This document shows positions 1 through 8,709 of a stretch of DNA of 64,000 bases, piece after piece. Both the position numbers and the translations under genes were made by a program. How positions within the stretch are numbered: the stretch's first letter is position 1; every line of letters starts with the position of its first letter. This DNA comes from Psychrobacillus lasiicapitis (GTDB lineage Bacteria; Bacillota; Bacilli; Bacillales_A; Planococcaceae): contig NZ_VDGH01000001.1 of the NCBI RefSeq assembly GCF_006861795.1, positions 492,696-556,695 of the forward strand, in the 5' to 3' direction. Under the pieces are notes generated by a model, which made no database searches, was not told the DNA's origin, and saw only the letters and a program-made list of their open reading frames with translations.

Positions 1-264
1 AACCATACCGGTATCTTGACGGATCGCATGAATCGTTTTTTGTTGTACTTTTTTCGCATCCTTTGCAAAGAGTTGATGATTATTAACAGAAATTGCTCCG
101 CTAGTAATCTTCTCTAATCCATTGATACAACGCAAAAATGTACTCTTTCCTGAACCACTCGGTCCAATAACAGCGACTACTTGATGAGCGGGAATTGTCA
201 GCGAAATATTTTTCAACACTTCCTGTTGATCGAAGCTTTTCGATAAATCACTTATCTGTATCAA
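1..264 (-). CDS. Amino-acid ABC transporter ATP-binding protein (partial)
   Basis: N-terminal 88 residues of a polar amino-acid importer ATPase (GlnQ/TcyC/HisP type); the rest lies beyond the window edge. Walker A GPSGSGKST is at residues 34-42, followed by the usual LRCINGLE helix. The best start is a TTG at 264-262, preceded by AAGGGGGA at a good distance; no ATG fits. It follows the permease gene by 12 bp, so binding protein, permease and ATPase form one transcription unit. It would energise uptake at the inner face of the membrane. Substrate is not decidable from the visible part. Confidence 0.9.
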   Translation of the reverse strand, partial: MIQISDLSKSFDQQEVLKNISLTIPAHQVVAVIGPSGSGKSTFLRCINGLEKITSGAISVNNHQLFAKDAKKVQQKTIHAIRQDTGMV

Positions 265-276
265 GACTGTTCCCCC

Positions 277-918
277 TTAATAAACGGATAATCGTTTTTC
301 TAATCTATTTAAGATAAAAGTAAATACGGTGCTCATAATCCAATACATTAAAGCAATCGTTAGATAAAAAGGCATATTTACATAATACTGTGCGATTAAT
401 AATTGCGCTGAGCGCATCAGCTCCGTAACTGCAATCACGGAGACTAAAGAAGTCTCTTTTAACATCCCAACAAATGTATTCCCTAGTGGTGGAATCGCGA
501 TACGTATTGCTTGTGGAATAACGATACGGCGAATAGCCTGTGCTTCTGTCATTCCAGTCGCAAGAGCAGCTTCAGTTTGGCCTGCAGGCACCGCTTGGAT
601 TGCTCCTCGAAATGCCTCGGATACATAAGCACCAATATTAATACTTAACGCTATATAAGCAGCTGTCAATGAACCTAGCTCTATCCCAAAATCGACAAGC
701 CCAAAATATACGATAAAAATTTGAACTAATGGTGGTGTTCCCCGAATAATCGATACATACCCTCTCGCTACATTACGAAAGAAGCGATTGCCCTTTATAC
801 GTGCAATCGCTGTGATCAAACCGATTATTAAACCGAAAAACATAGATACCACCGTTATTAATAAAGTATAATAAGCACCCTTTAATAAAAAGGGTATATT
901 ATCTATTATCATATCCAT
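277..918 (-). CDS. Amino-acid ABC transporter permease (HisM family)
   Basis: A 213-residue integral membrane permease with about five hydrophobic segments. The EAA loop that contacts the ATPase is visible (EAALATGMTEAQ...RIVIPQA, roughly residues 115-138). Length and motif are typical for single-permease polar amino-acid importers such as TcyB or GlnP. It sits 17 bp after the binding-protein gene and 12 bp before the ATPase gene. One permease gene implies a homodimeric channel (family knowledge). Confidence 0.92.
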   Translation of the reverse strand: MDMIIDNIPFLLKGAYYTLLITVVSMFFGLIIGLITAIARIKGNRFFRNVARGYVSIIRGTPPLVQIFIVYFGLVDFGIELGSLTAAYIALSINIGAYVSEAFRGAIQAVPAGQTEAALATGMTEAQAIRRIVIPQAIRIAIPPLGNTFVGMLKETSLVSVIAVTELMRSAQLLIAQYYVNMPFYLTIALMYWIMSTVFTFILNRLEKRLSVY

Positions 919-935
919 GTACGCAACCTCTTTTC

Positions 936-1748
936 TTACTCGGCTTTCGGTTCTTCATCAAACCACTTAACGAAAATTTCTTTATAAGTGCCATCCTCTT
1001 TCATTTCGTCTAATGCTTTATTTAATGCACCTACTAACTCTGTATTCCCTTTTTTAACAGCTACTGCAGCTTGATCCGATTTAATCGGTGCACCGACCGC
1101 TTTTACCTGAAATCCATTTGCTTCAACAATCGGTTTTAGTGCATAGACATTATTAATTGTCGCGTCTACGCGTCCAGCATCTAAATCTTTAAGCGTTGTG
1201 ATGACATCGTCGTATGTGTTGATTTGGAACTCCCCAACTTTTGGTATTAACTCATTACGTAGAAAGGCTTCATCATTCGTACCTAAACCAACGGCAATCT
1301 TTTTGCCTTTAAAATCATCTACTGATTGAACAGTAGTATTATCTTCTTTCACAATTACTTTTACATCATTTGTAATATAAGGATCTGTAAAATCTAATTG
1401 TTTTTGTCGATCTTCTGTAATCGTAACTTGACTAACTAACATATCAAATTTACCTTTTTGTAACCCAGGGATTAAACCTGAAAATTCCTGTGCGACAAAG
1501 TTTGCTTCAACACCTAATCGTTTCGCTAATTCTTTTGCAATATCTACATCAAATCCATCAAATCCCTGCTCCTTATTTCGGAAATTATAAGGCGCATATG
1601 TACCCATTATCCCTACTGTTATTTCCCCTTTGTCCTGAATTGCTTGTAATGAGTTTTTGTCATTCTCTTTGCTAGTATTATTACCACATGCTGCTAACAG
1701 TAGAACCACTGCAGCTACTAAACTCAATAAAAACTTACTTTTTTTCAT
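936..1748 (-). CDS. Amino-acid ABC transporter substrate-binding lipoprotein
   Basis: Family 3 extracellular solute-binding protein of about 270 residues. A lipoprotein signal ends in LLAACGNN, so the Cys is lipidated and the protein is anchored outside the membrane. The motifs GTYAPYNF, GFDVDIAKELAKRLG and DFTDPY are typical of this family. Three ATGs lie in tandem; GGAGG ends only 2 nt before the first but 8 nt before the third, so the third (1748) is the likely start. Cystine or another polar amino acid is the most likely ligand (inference); no CymR or S-box signal was recognised. First gene of the importer operon. Confidence 0.9.
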   Translation of the reverse strand: MKKSKFLLSLVAAVVLLLAACGNNTSKENDKNSLQAIQDKGEITVGIMGTYAPYNFRNKEQGFDGFDVDIAKELAKRLGVEANFVAQEFSGLIPGLQKGKFDMLVSQVTITEDRQKQLDFTDPYITNDVKVIVKEDNTTVQSVDDFKGKKIAVGLGTNDEAFLRNELIPKVGEFQINTYDDVITTLKDLDAGRVDATINNVYALKPIVEANGFQVKAVGAPIKSDQAAVAVKKGNTELVGALNKALDEMKEDGTYKEIFVKWFDEEPKAE

Positions 1749-1790
1749 CATCATTTCCTCCTTATGTCGCTGACATTCATTTGCCTTAAA

Positions 1791-1819
1791 ATCCTATTAG
1801 ATTACTAGTCATTCGTCAA
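1791..1819 (-). promoter_or_regulatory. Putative sigma-A promoter of the ABC importer operon
   Basis: Read on the minus strand: TTGACG (1819-1814), 17-bp spacer, TAGGAT (1796-1791), about 40 bp upstream of the binding-protein start. The -35 is strong and the -10 weaker. No riboswitch or T-box structure was recognised in the 5' region. Confidence 0.5.
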
Positions 1820-1950
1820 CTACTCTGTACTATCCAGACTTTTTCAGCTATTCAGCTTTTTCATCACTAGTACCACTAATCAACCAAAACCAAACTTTTT
1901 CTTATTATTCCCCAAAAGTAAGTGTAATATGACGAAAATTAACGGGCATA

Positions 1951-2010
1951 AAAAATAAAGAAGTTGTTGGATAAGTCTCTACAAAAACTAATCCAACAAC
2001 TTCTTTATTA
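1951..2010 (-). terminator. Rho-independent terminator after the M23 peptidase gene
   Basis: Long inverted repeat: AATAAAGAAGTTGTTGGAT pairs with its complement on the other side of a 17-nt loop, and on the minus strand it is followed by a T-rich tract. It overlaps the stop codon of the peptidase gene and isolates it from the ABC operon. Confidence 0.85.
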
Positions 2011-2808
2011 CTGCATTTTTTTCTCTAATTCCGCAAGTCGCTTTTCTAGCTCCTCGACTTTCTGTGCGATCGGTACTGCAACCGCCCATGCATAAAATTG
2101 ATTAACACTTTTAAGTGGATCGTTGCCATTTGTAATTTTCAATCTCATTGCTTCTTGACGAAGTGCTTCCTGTCCTACTGTAAGCTGTGACTCGGCCATA
2201 CGTAATTCCTCCTTTTTCAATTCAACTGCGTTATTCAGTGCAGCTAATGTGTTAGCTCCTACTATTCCGTCTGTCTGTAAGTTGTTTGATTGTTGGAAGC
2301 TTTTAATGACTGCTTCCGTTACTGGACCTTCTATTCCGTCAACATTCAACTGATAGCCAATCATAACGAACATTTTCTGTAGCTCTGCCACTTCTGGGTC
2401 TACTATATAGTGTAATGGGTTTACGGCATTTGGTTGGCCTGGTGCGTAATTTGGAATATGCAATTCAAAATGTAAATGCACTCCTGTACTATTACCTGTG
2501 TTGCCTTTAACTCCAATTTGTTGTCCTTGACTGACGGTTTGTCCTGGTTTTACGGTAATCGTTTTCAAATGCGCATACAATGTTTCGTACCTATTACCAT
2601 TCACAATATGTGTAAGGATGACCGCATTTCCATATCCATCAATAACTTCTGCTCGCTTAACAGTGCCTTTTTCAGAAGCTATTATGAGGGGGCTTCCATC
2701 ATTTCCAAAATCTACACCTTTATGCGCTTTCCATTCGCCTGTGACCGGATTTTTACGAAGTGGACTGAACCTTGAAGTGATTCTTCCTTCGCATGGTCTG
2801 ATAAACAT
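2008..2808 (-). CDS. M23 (LytM-type) peptidase with peptidoglycan-binding domain
   Basis: A 266-residue zinc peptidoglycan endopeptidase. The M23 domain spans about 8-125: H29xxxD33 and H111-L-H113 are the expected zinc ligands and H80 the catalytic His. A PG_binding_1 domain follows at about 135-192, then a charged coiled-coil-like tail ending ELEKRLAELEKKMQ. There is no signal peptide, so export would need a holin or lysis; this and the domain order resemble phage endolysins, but no other phage gene is adjacent. A strong SD (AAAGGAG) precedes the start. It has its own terminator and is probably monocistronic. Confidence 0.85.
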   Translation of the reverse strand: MFIRPCEGRITSRFSPLRKNPVTGEWKAHKGVDFGNDGSPLIIASEKGTVKRAEVIDGYGNAVILTHIVNGNRYETLYAHLKTITVKPGQTVSQGQQIGVKGNTGNSTGVHLHFELHIPNYAPGQPNAVNPLHYIVDPEVAELQKMFVMIGYQLNVDGIEGPVTEAVIKSFQQSNNLQTDGIVGANTLAALNNAVELKKEELRMAESQLTVGQEALRQEAMRLKITNGNDPLKSVNQFYAWAVAVPIAQKVEELEKRLAELEKKMQ

Positions 2809-2913
2809 GACATTTCTCCTTTCTATAGTTTAGTAGAATCAATGCTCCCTTTATTAGTAAATGCAGAATTTCAATTTTTTTATAGTCTCTTATCATTAGT
2901 CTCTAAAATAATT

Positions 2914-3215
2914 TTTGGAAGAAAGCTCGATAGCAAAGCATTTCTCTGCTTCTTTTAGTTTTCGCTTTACCTCTTCTAGTTGCTTTATGTATTCTTTTTC
3001 ATCTAAGGGTCCAGAAGGTTGCACAATGTAAAACCCTGGTCCCCGCGTCCAAATTGTGATGTAATTTCACCTCTGCCCTTCTAAATGGAAAATCTACAAT
3101 TCGATAGTCTCTCGTTTCTTTAAACTTAATTTTTTTATTACATGAATTACTTTGTAGTTCCAATAATTGATGCGGCTTGAAACAGGAATAGCTTGGAGCT
3201 TATCCACTTAACTGC
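2914..3215 (-). pseudogene. Decayed small ORF, possibly phage-derived
   Basis: On the minus strand, protein-like sequence switches frame twice. One frame carries RDYRIVDFPFRRAEVKLHHN and the next IWTRGPGFYIVQPSGPLDEK followed by a charged helical segment (YIKQLEEVKRKLKEAEKC) and a stop. No start with a ribosome site keeps the whole open. It lies upstream of the endolysin-like peptidase, so it may be a leftover of the same element. I do not recognise the family. The rest of 2809-3318 holds nothing else I can support. Confidence 0.3.
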
Positions 3216-3315
3216 ATAAGTATGCTTCCAATTTCGTTTTATTTAGTACCAAAATTACTCTTCAGTGTATATATAGTGGGAACTGGTCTAATCGTATACA
3301 CTAAAAATTGAAAAG

Positions 3316-3361
3316 TAAAAAAGCGTTGAGGCCAAGTTAATGACTACAACGCTTTTTTATT
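3316..3361 (-). terminator. Terminator after the BASS transporter gene
   Basis: AAAAAGCGTTG and CAACGCTTTTT flank an 18-nt loop. A-rich before and T-rich after, so it could work in both directions; it follows the transporter stop codon on the minus strand. Confidence 0.8.
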
Positions 3362-4360
3362 TTATTTAACATTTTCTATTTTAGTTAAAGTCTTAGATTG
3401 TGATTTTACTTGTACTGTAGAATTAGTTTCATTTGATACTTCATGTTTGGCCCAATAGGAAGCGAGAAAAGTTCCGGTAATTACTTGCCAAGCAGATGCA
3501 AATGCACTTGGTAATGCAGCTAGTGGCGTGAAATAAGATGCAGCTAAAGCTACACCGAGCCCAGAGTTTTGCATTCCTACCTCAATCGATATGGCACGCT
3601 GATCTTGACGAGAAAGTCTTAAAGCCTTCGCCGCAAAGTATCCTAGCAGAAGACCAAATCCATTGTGCATTAATACCGCTACGAATACTAGTGCACCGGC
3701 AGTCGCAATATTTTCTTTATTGTTTGCAACAATAGCAGAAACTATAATTGTAATCGCCACAATGGAGACTAACGGCAAAATAGATTCGCTTTTTTGGGTA
3801 ACAGTAGGTAAATATTTACTAACTAATAAACCTAAAATGATCGGAATAATAATCACTTGTATAATGGACATAAACATAGACATTGGATCAATTGGCAACC
3901 ATTGCCCTGCAAAAATCAACAATAGCAGTGGCGTCATGATAGGCGCAAGTAAGGTAGAAACACTCGTCATCGTAATCGAAAGAGGCACGTTTCCTTTTGC
4001 CAAATAGACCATTACATTGGAAGAAGTTCCCCCAGGAACACTACCTAATAAAACTAAGCCTGCCGCAAGTTCTGCGGGTAATTTTAATAAGTAAGCAATA
4101 ATAAAAGCGATCGTTGGCATAATCGAAAACTGCGCAACTATTCCTATTAAAACAGGGAGTGGGTTTGTAAAAACTAATTTAAAGTCAGAAGCTTTAAGCG
4201 TTAAGCCCATGCCGAACATGACGACTCCAAGTAAGATCGTTATATACGCACCAAATGAAGAAAATAAATTGGGAACCATAAAAGCCAAGATGGAAAATAC
4301 GATTACTATAAAAGCAAAGTATTTACCGGCAAAACTACTTATTGTGCTTAGTGCTTTCAT
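3362..4360 (-). CDS. Bile acid:sodium symporter family (BASS) transporter
   Basis: A 332-residue membrane protein with nine to ten hydrophobic segments. The BASS signatures GSVPGGTSSNVMVYLAKGN and EVGMQNSGLG are clear. Bacillus YocS and the pantothenate/keto-acid carriers (PanS-like) belong to this family. It is the last gene of an operon with three dehydrogenases, so it probably imports the organic acid they oxidise (inference). The start has ACGAAAAATG context and lies about 33 bp after the aldehyde dehydrogenase stop. Confidence 0.88.
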   Translation of the reverse strand: MKALSTISSFAGKYFAFIVIVFSILAFMVPNLFSSFGAYITILLGVVMFGMGLTLKASDFKLVFTNPLPVLIGIVAQFSIMPTIAFIIAYLLKLPAELAAGLVLLGSVPGGTSSNVMVYLAKGNVPLSITMTSVSTLLAPIMTPLLLLIFAGQWLPIDPMSMFMSIIQVIIIPIILGLLVSKYLPTVTQKSESILPLVSIVAITIIVSAIVANNKENIATAGALVFVAVLMHNGFGLLLGYFAAKALRLSRQDQRAISIEVGMQNSGLGVALAASYFTPLAALPSAFASAWQVITGTFLASYWAKHEVSNETNSTVQVKSQSKTLTKIENVK

Positions 4361-4393
4361 TTTTCGTCTCCTTACTCAGCTTGCTTTAGTACA

Positions 4394-5836
4394 TTACAGC
4401 TGAACTTGAATAGCAATATTTTTTATTTGGATATAGTTTTGTACGGCTAAATGACTTTTTTCTCGTCCAATGCCGCTTTTTTTGTATCCACCAAACGGCA
4501 TCTGAACGCCGCCTGCAGCTCCGTAACTATTAACGAAAACTTGACCACTGTCAATACGTGAAGCGACATAATGTGCAACATCAATATCTTTAGACCAAAC
4601 GCCAGCAACTAGTCCATACTCTGTGGCATTTGCTAGTTCAATTGCTTCCTCCACATCACTAAAACGTACAACACTGAGCACAGGTCCGAAAATTTCTTCC
4701 TGTACAAAAGAATTATTATGATCAGATGCTTCGATTATGGTTGGACTGATATAAAAGCCATTTTCATAACCTTCCACTTGAACAGCTTCCCCGCCTACTA
4801 AAACCTTTGCTTGTTCCTCAATAGACCCTAAAATCTCTAAAATTTGCTTGTACTGTTTTTCATTAATAATCGGTCCCACATCTGCATTGTTGGCTGGTGG
4901 TCCCACTTTTAAAGTTTTAAATTTCACCACTAATTTTTCTAGTAATTCGTCTGCAATCGTTTCCTCTACTAATAAACGAGATCCTGCTGAACAAGTTTGA
5001 CCAGCATTTTGTACAATCGAATTAACGATTACAGGAACTGCCCTTTCTAAATCAGCATCTTTAAAAACAACATTCGGTGATTTTCCACCTAGCTCGAGTG
5101 TAACAGGCACAACATTGTTTGCAGCTGATTTCATTACTGCTATTCCTGTTGGAACGGAGCCTGTAAAAGTAATTTGGTTGACACCTGAATGAGAAGTCAA
5201 TGCAGAGCCAATTTCTGCTCCATATCCTGTAAGATGTTGAAATACTCCTTTCGGAAGTTTTTCATGGAACCATTTGGCTAAAAAATTAGTTGTCAGTGGT
5301 GTATCTTCCGAACTTTTTACAATAACTACATTTCCTGTAGCAATTGCAGCCGCAACACTACGAGCGGTAATTTGTATTGGATAATTCCAAGGAACAATAT
5401 GAAGTGTAACTCCAATCGGCTCAATAACCGTTACATTCAATAAGTCTTCTTCAATGGGAATACTATCTCCGAACACTTTGTCTGCCAAGCCAGCATAAAA
5501 TTCAAAATAACGAGCAGCTGCTTCAATATCCCCTTTTGCTTGTGCACTCGGCTTTCCAATATCAATTGATTCAAGTTTCGCTAATTCTTCCGCATTCGCT
5601 CTAATATATCTTGCGGTTTCTTGTAAAAATTGACCTCTTTCAAAAGGCTTGAAAGATTTCCATTCTTTACTTTTCAATGCTTTTCTTGCTGCTTGAACAG
5701 CGTCATCGGCATGTTTTTCATTACCACGAACGATTTGTGTAATTAATTCTCCGCTAGCAGGGTTAATCACATCTATCCATTGTTCTTGTTCGCTTCCAAC
5801 CCATTGTCCGTCAATTAACATTTGTATATTTTCCAT
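4394..5836 (-). CDS. NAD(P)-dependent aldehyde dehydrogenase
   Basis: A 480-residue ALDH superfamily enzyme, full length. The oxyanion and cofactor motif VPWNYPIQ, the general-base region VTLELGGKSPN, the nucleophile in NAGQTCSAGSR (Cys near residue 280) and the C-terminal PFGGYKKSGIGRE are all present. It oxidises an aldehyde to the acid with NAD(P)+. Closest by eye to betaine-aldehyde, lactaldehyde or semialdehyde dehydrogenases; the substrate cannot be named. It sits 14 bp after the SDR gene in the catabolic operon. Strong SD AGGAAG before the ATG. Confidence 0.92.
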   Translation of the reverse strand: MENIQMLIDGQWVGSEQEQWIDVINPASGELITQIVRGNEKHADDAVQAARKALKSKEWKSFKPFERGQFLQETARYIRANAEELAKLESIDIGKPSAQAKGDIEAAARYFEFYAGLADKVFGDSIPIEEDLLNVTVIEPIGVTLHIVPWNYPIQITARSVAAAIATGNVVIVKSSEDTPLTTNFLAKWFHEKLPKGVFQHLTGYGAEIGSALTSHSGVNQITFTGSVPTGIAVMKSAANNVVPVTLELGGKSPNVVFKDADLERAVPVIVNSIVQNAGQTCSAGSRLLVEETIADELLEKLVVKFKTLKVGPPANNADVGPIINEKQYKQILEILGSIEEQAKVLVGGEAVQVEGYENGFYISPTIIEASDHNNSFVQEEIFGPVLSVVRFSDVEEAIELANATEYGLVAGVWSKDIDVAHYVASRIDSGQVFVNSYGAAGGVQMPFGGYKKSGIGREKSHLAVQNYIQIKNIAIQVQL

Positions 5837-5850
5837 TTAGATCTTCCTTT

Positions 5851-6600
5851 CTAGATACTTCTTCCGCCATCTACATGGATTACTGCACCTGTAATAATTT
5901 GAGCACCATCTGTTAATAAGTGTGTCACTGTTGCAGAAATATCCGCTGGATTAATCAACCTACCTAATGGAACGCTTTCTGCAAAAATATCTTTGTTTAA
6001 TTCTACTTCGCCTGCTTGAGCAGAAGAGAATTGCCCTAACATTTGTGTATCCGCTGGACCAGGGTGTAAGACATTTACACGAATATTAAATGGTGCTGTT
6101 TCCAGTGCCAAAGCTTTAGAAAATGCTTCTACCGCCCCTTTTGATGCAACATAGCTTTGCAAACCTGGACGCGGTCTTGTAACAGATACCGAACCTATAT
6201 TAATAATAGATCCATTTTTTGCTTGTTTCATATATCTTACAGCTTCACGGCTCGTTAAAAATATTGCAGTCGCATTGATATCGATTATTTTATGCCACTC
6301 CGAAAGTTCAACTTCTGTGATTGGTTTAGCAGACTGTGCGATTCCTGCTATATTGACAAGCCCATCTAATTTATTAAACTCATCGAATATTTCATTGAAA
6401 GTCTGCTGAATACTGTTTTCATCTAATAGATTAATAGCTTTAACACGTATATTTTCATTTTCGATTGAAGACAAAGAATCTGTGTTAATATCCAAAGCAA
6501 CAACTGTTGCACCTTCTGCCAAAAGATTTTCTACTACCGTTTTTCCCATTCCGCCGCCAGCTCCTGTGACAGCAATGACTTTAGCTTCTAATTGAACCAA
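5851..6600 (-). CDS. Short-chain dehydrogenase/reductase
   Basis: A 249-residue classical SDR. The Rossmann motif TGAGGGMG is at residues 12-19, NIAG follows, then the catalytic Ser in INIGSVS and the YVASK Tyr-Lys pair; it ends GAVIHVDGGRSI as usual. It interconverts a hydroxyl and a carbonyl with NAD(P)(H). It lies 13 bp after the tartrate/malate-type dehydrogenase gene and before the aldehyde dehydrogenase, so it likely acts on the same carbon source (inference). Substrate unknown. Confidence 0.9.
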   Translation of the reverse strand: MVQLEAKVIAVTGAGGGMGKTVVENLLAEGATVVALDINTDSLSSIENENIRVKAINLLDENSIQQTFNEIFDEFNKLDGLVNIAGIAQSAKPITEVELSEWHKIIDINATAIFLTSREAVRYMKQAKNGSIINIGSVSVTRPRPGLQSYVASKGAVEAFSKALALETAPFNIRVNVLHPGPADTQMLGQFSSAQAGEVELNKDIFAESVPLGRLINPADISATVTHLLTDGAQIITGAVIHVDGGRSI

Positions 6601-6613
6601 TTAAAAATCCCCC

Positions 6614-7687
6614 TTAAGCATACTCTTTAATATTTTCAATAATTTTATCTGCAAATTCTGTTGTGGAAGCAGTTCCGCCTAAATCTGGCGTTCTCACTTT
6701 ACCACTAACTAATGTATCTTCTATTCCATCGACAATGATTTTTGCTAGGTCTGGATATCCGAGATGTTCTAACATTAAAGAAGTGCTCCAAATTTGTGCG
6801 ATTGGATTTGCAATGCCTTTACCTGCGATATCTGGTGCAGAGCCATGAATTGCTTCAAACATGGACGGATATTTCTTTTCTGGATTAATATTTCCTGAAG
6901 GCGCAGTTCCAAGTCCGCCTGAAATAGCTGCTCCTAAATCAGTTAAAATATCACCAAACAAATTACTTCCAACTACTACATCAAAGATTTCTGGCTTCGA
7001 TACAAAAAAGGCAACCAATGCATCAATATGGTAAAACTTCGGTTCTATTTCTTTATAATCTACTCCAACTTCTCTCGTCACTTCATCCCAAAATGGCATT
7101 GAAAAGTTTATGGCATTAGATTTAGTAGCAACAGATAAATGCTTAGAACCTCTTTTTCGAGCTAATTCATAAGCATATTTTATGACCCGTTCACTACCCA
7201 TTTTAGTAAAAACGCTATTTTGAACTACTACTTCATGTGGAGTTCCAACATGCAAACGGCCACCACTATTGGAGTACTCCCCTTCCGTATTTTCACGCAC
7301 TACGACAAAGTCAATATCTTCGATGCCCTTGTTTGCTAAAGGACTTTCAATTCCTTTTAATAATTTGATAGGTCTTAAATTTATGTATTGTTGAAATTCT
7401 CTTCTGATCGGCAGGATTAATTCCCAAACGGAAATATGATCCGGAACCTCCGGTGAACCAACTGCGCCAAATAAAATAGTGTCATACGGAGCCAATGTTT
7501 TTAAGCCGTCTTCTGGCATCATTCGGCCGGTTTCCAAATAACGCTGACAATTCCAATCATAAGAATCAATTTCAAATTGCAAATTACCATGTATCTCTTC
7601 TATTGCTCTTAATACTTTAATTGCTTCCGCGATAACTTCGGGACCAATTCCATCACCTGGAATACTTGCGATTGTGTGCTTAACCAC
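6614..7687 (-). CDS. Tartrate dehydrogenase/decarboxylase or D-malate dehydrogenase family enzyme
   Basis: A 357-residue beta-decarboxylating dehydrogenase of the isocitrate/isopropylmalate family. Visible are the N-terminal SIPGDGIGPEV, the RENTEGEYS loop, the metal-binding Asp segment NLFGDILTDLGAA, and EAIHGSAPDIAGKGIANP near the C-terminus. The ENTEGEYSN(S)GGR region and the length match the tartrate/D-malate subgroup (TtuC, DmlA, YcsA) better than LeuB, and there are no leucine genes nearby. It oxidatively decarboxylates a 2-hydroxy dicarboxylic acid with NAD+. First gene of the operon and divergent from a FadR-type regulator. Exact substrate remains open. Confidence 0.85.
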   Translation of the reverse strand: MVKHTIASIPGDGIGPEVIAEAIKVLRAIEEIHGNLQFEIDSYDWNCQRYLETGRMMPEDGLKTLAPYDTILFGAVGSPEVPDHISVWELILPIRREFQQYINLRPIKLLKGIESPLANKGIEDIDFVVVRENTEGEYSNSGGRLHVGTPHEVVVQNSVFTKMGSERVIKYAYELARKRGSKHLSVATKSNAINFSMPFWDEVTREVGVDYKEIEPKFYHIDALVAFFVSKPEIFDVVVGSNLFGDILTDLGAAISGGLGTAPSGNINPEKKYPSMFEAIHGSAPDIAGKGIANPIAQIWSTSLMLEHLGYPDLAKIIVDGIEDTLVSGKVRTPDLGGTASTTEFADKIIENIKEYA

Positions 7688-7716
7688 CCACTACACTTCC
7701 TTTCTTTTTACTACAT

Positions 7717-7733
7717 ACTACATATGATGTACT
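7717..7733. promoter_or_regulatory. Candidate operator for the FadR/GntR regulator
   Basis: ACTACAT-ATG-ATGTACT: inverted repeat with 6 of 7 arm positions matching, directly downstream of the predicted -10 of the dehydrogenase operon. The position suits a repressor site. Confidence 0.5.
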
Positions 7734-7757
7734 CAATTTTATATGTTATCATCTTAA

Positions 7758-7770
7758 TTACATTATGTAA
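7758..7770. promoter_or_regulatory. Second palindrome, overlapping the operon -35
   Basis: TTACAT-T-ATGTAA is a perfect 6-1-6 inverted repeat. On the minus strand it contains TTTACA, which with a 17-bp spacer and TAACAT forms a plausible sigma-A promoter for the dehydrogenase operon. Binding here would block the -35. Confidence 0.45.
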
Positions 7771-7830
7771 ATGAAATATTCTAAATTATTATAAAATTAA
7801 TATTTTTCATGTAAAAATGCATTTATTCGA

Positions 7831-7836
7831 TATAAT
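7831..7836 (+). promoter_or_regulatory. -10 box of the GntR regulator gene
   Basis: A perfect TATAAT lies 40 bp before the chosen start; the -35 is weak. It lies downstream of an in-frame ATG at 7817, which argues against that ATG as start. Confidence 0.45.
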
Positions 7837-7876
7837 CTATAGGAGAGAAAGTAAACATGACTGGGGGATTCACCTT

Positions 7877-8575
7877 ATGCATTTCGAAAAACTAACAACT
7901 ACAGACAAAATCTCAACCGAAATTGTCTCTACTATAAAAAACAAACTAATAGAAGGAACACTTAAAAATGGGGATAAATTACCGACAGAAGCTGAAATGG
8001 TCGAACAGCTGGGCGTTAGCAGGACCCCTCTTAGGGAAGCAATAAAAGTACTGGAATCAATTGGAGTTATTCAGATTAAACGTGGAGAAGGAATGTTCAT
8101 CACCAATAATCCTTCCCATTTTTCCTTAAATCCCTTGATCTTCAGCTTGATATTGCACAGCAATAATACGCAAATGCTTATAGAATTCCGTCAACACTTT
8201 GAGATTCTAATGATTAATCTTATACGTGCCAAATGGTCCGAAGAAAAAATAAAAAAAATAGAGGAAGTTTATCATAGCCAAGCCCAGCGACTAAAACCGG
8301 AGCTAAGCCCAGAAGAGCTGGCCGCAATCGACTTAGAATTCCACTATGCCGTTTTGGAAGCTACGGAAAATGCCTTTGTGATTGAAATCGGAAAAACTAT
8401 CTACGAATTGTATAAACCGAAAATGATTGCCTCCAAACAATCTAGCAACATTGAACAAACACTCTATTCACATAAAGCTTTTTTAGAATTACTTTATAAG
8501 AAAGAAGTAACGGTCAGTGAGGAACAAATCGAAGAGATGATTTTATACAATAAGGAGTGGTTGGAGGAAAAGTAA
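7877..8575 (+). CDS. FadR-subfamily GntR transcriptional regulator
   Basis: About 232 residues. An N-terminal winged helix (LIEGTLKNGDKLPTEAEMVE, then LGVSRTPLREAIKVLESIG) is followed by an all-helical FCD ligand domain with metal-type residues such as DLEFHYAVLEATEN. This is the usual build of repressors of organic-acid operons. I prefer the ATG at 7877 (GGGGGA 9 nt upstream) to the in-frame ATG at 7817, which precedes the TATAAT box. It is divergent from the dehydrogenase/BASS operon and the two palindromes between them are likely its targets. An out-of-frame 12-codon ORF (7857-7895) with an AGGAGA site overlaps the start. Confidence 0.88.
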   Translation: MHFEKLTTTDKISTEIVSTIKNKLIEGTLKNGDKLPTEAEMVEQLGVSRTPLREAIKVLESIGVIQIKRGEGMFITNNPSHFSLNPLIFSLILHSNNTQMLIEFRQHFEILMINLIRAKWSEEKIKKIEEVYHSQAQRLKPELSPEELAAIDLEFHYAVLEATENAFVIEIGKTIYELYKPKMIASKQSSNIEQTLYSHKAFLELLYKKEVTVSEEQIEEMILYNKEWLEEK

Positions 8576-8632
8576 TGGAGATGTTTTAAATTGCTTATTC
8601 TAAAGATATTATTCTGAAGAAGAGACGTTAAA

Positions 8633-8683
8633 TTAAATATAATAAGTCCTACTCGTAAAATATGAGTAGGACTTATTATATTT
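8633..8683. terminator. Bidirectional terminator
   Basis: AATATAATAAGTCCTACTC pairs with its complement across a short loop (GTAAAATAT). It separates the convergent regulator and isochorismatase genes. Confidence 0.85.
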
Positions 8684-8709
8684 ATTAACATTGCAGCTTT
8701 CTACTATGC

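Noticed and set aside
1755..1950. Riboswitch or T-box before the ABC importer
   Set aside because: No S-box, lysine or T-box features; only short AGCTGAA repeats and a plain promoter.
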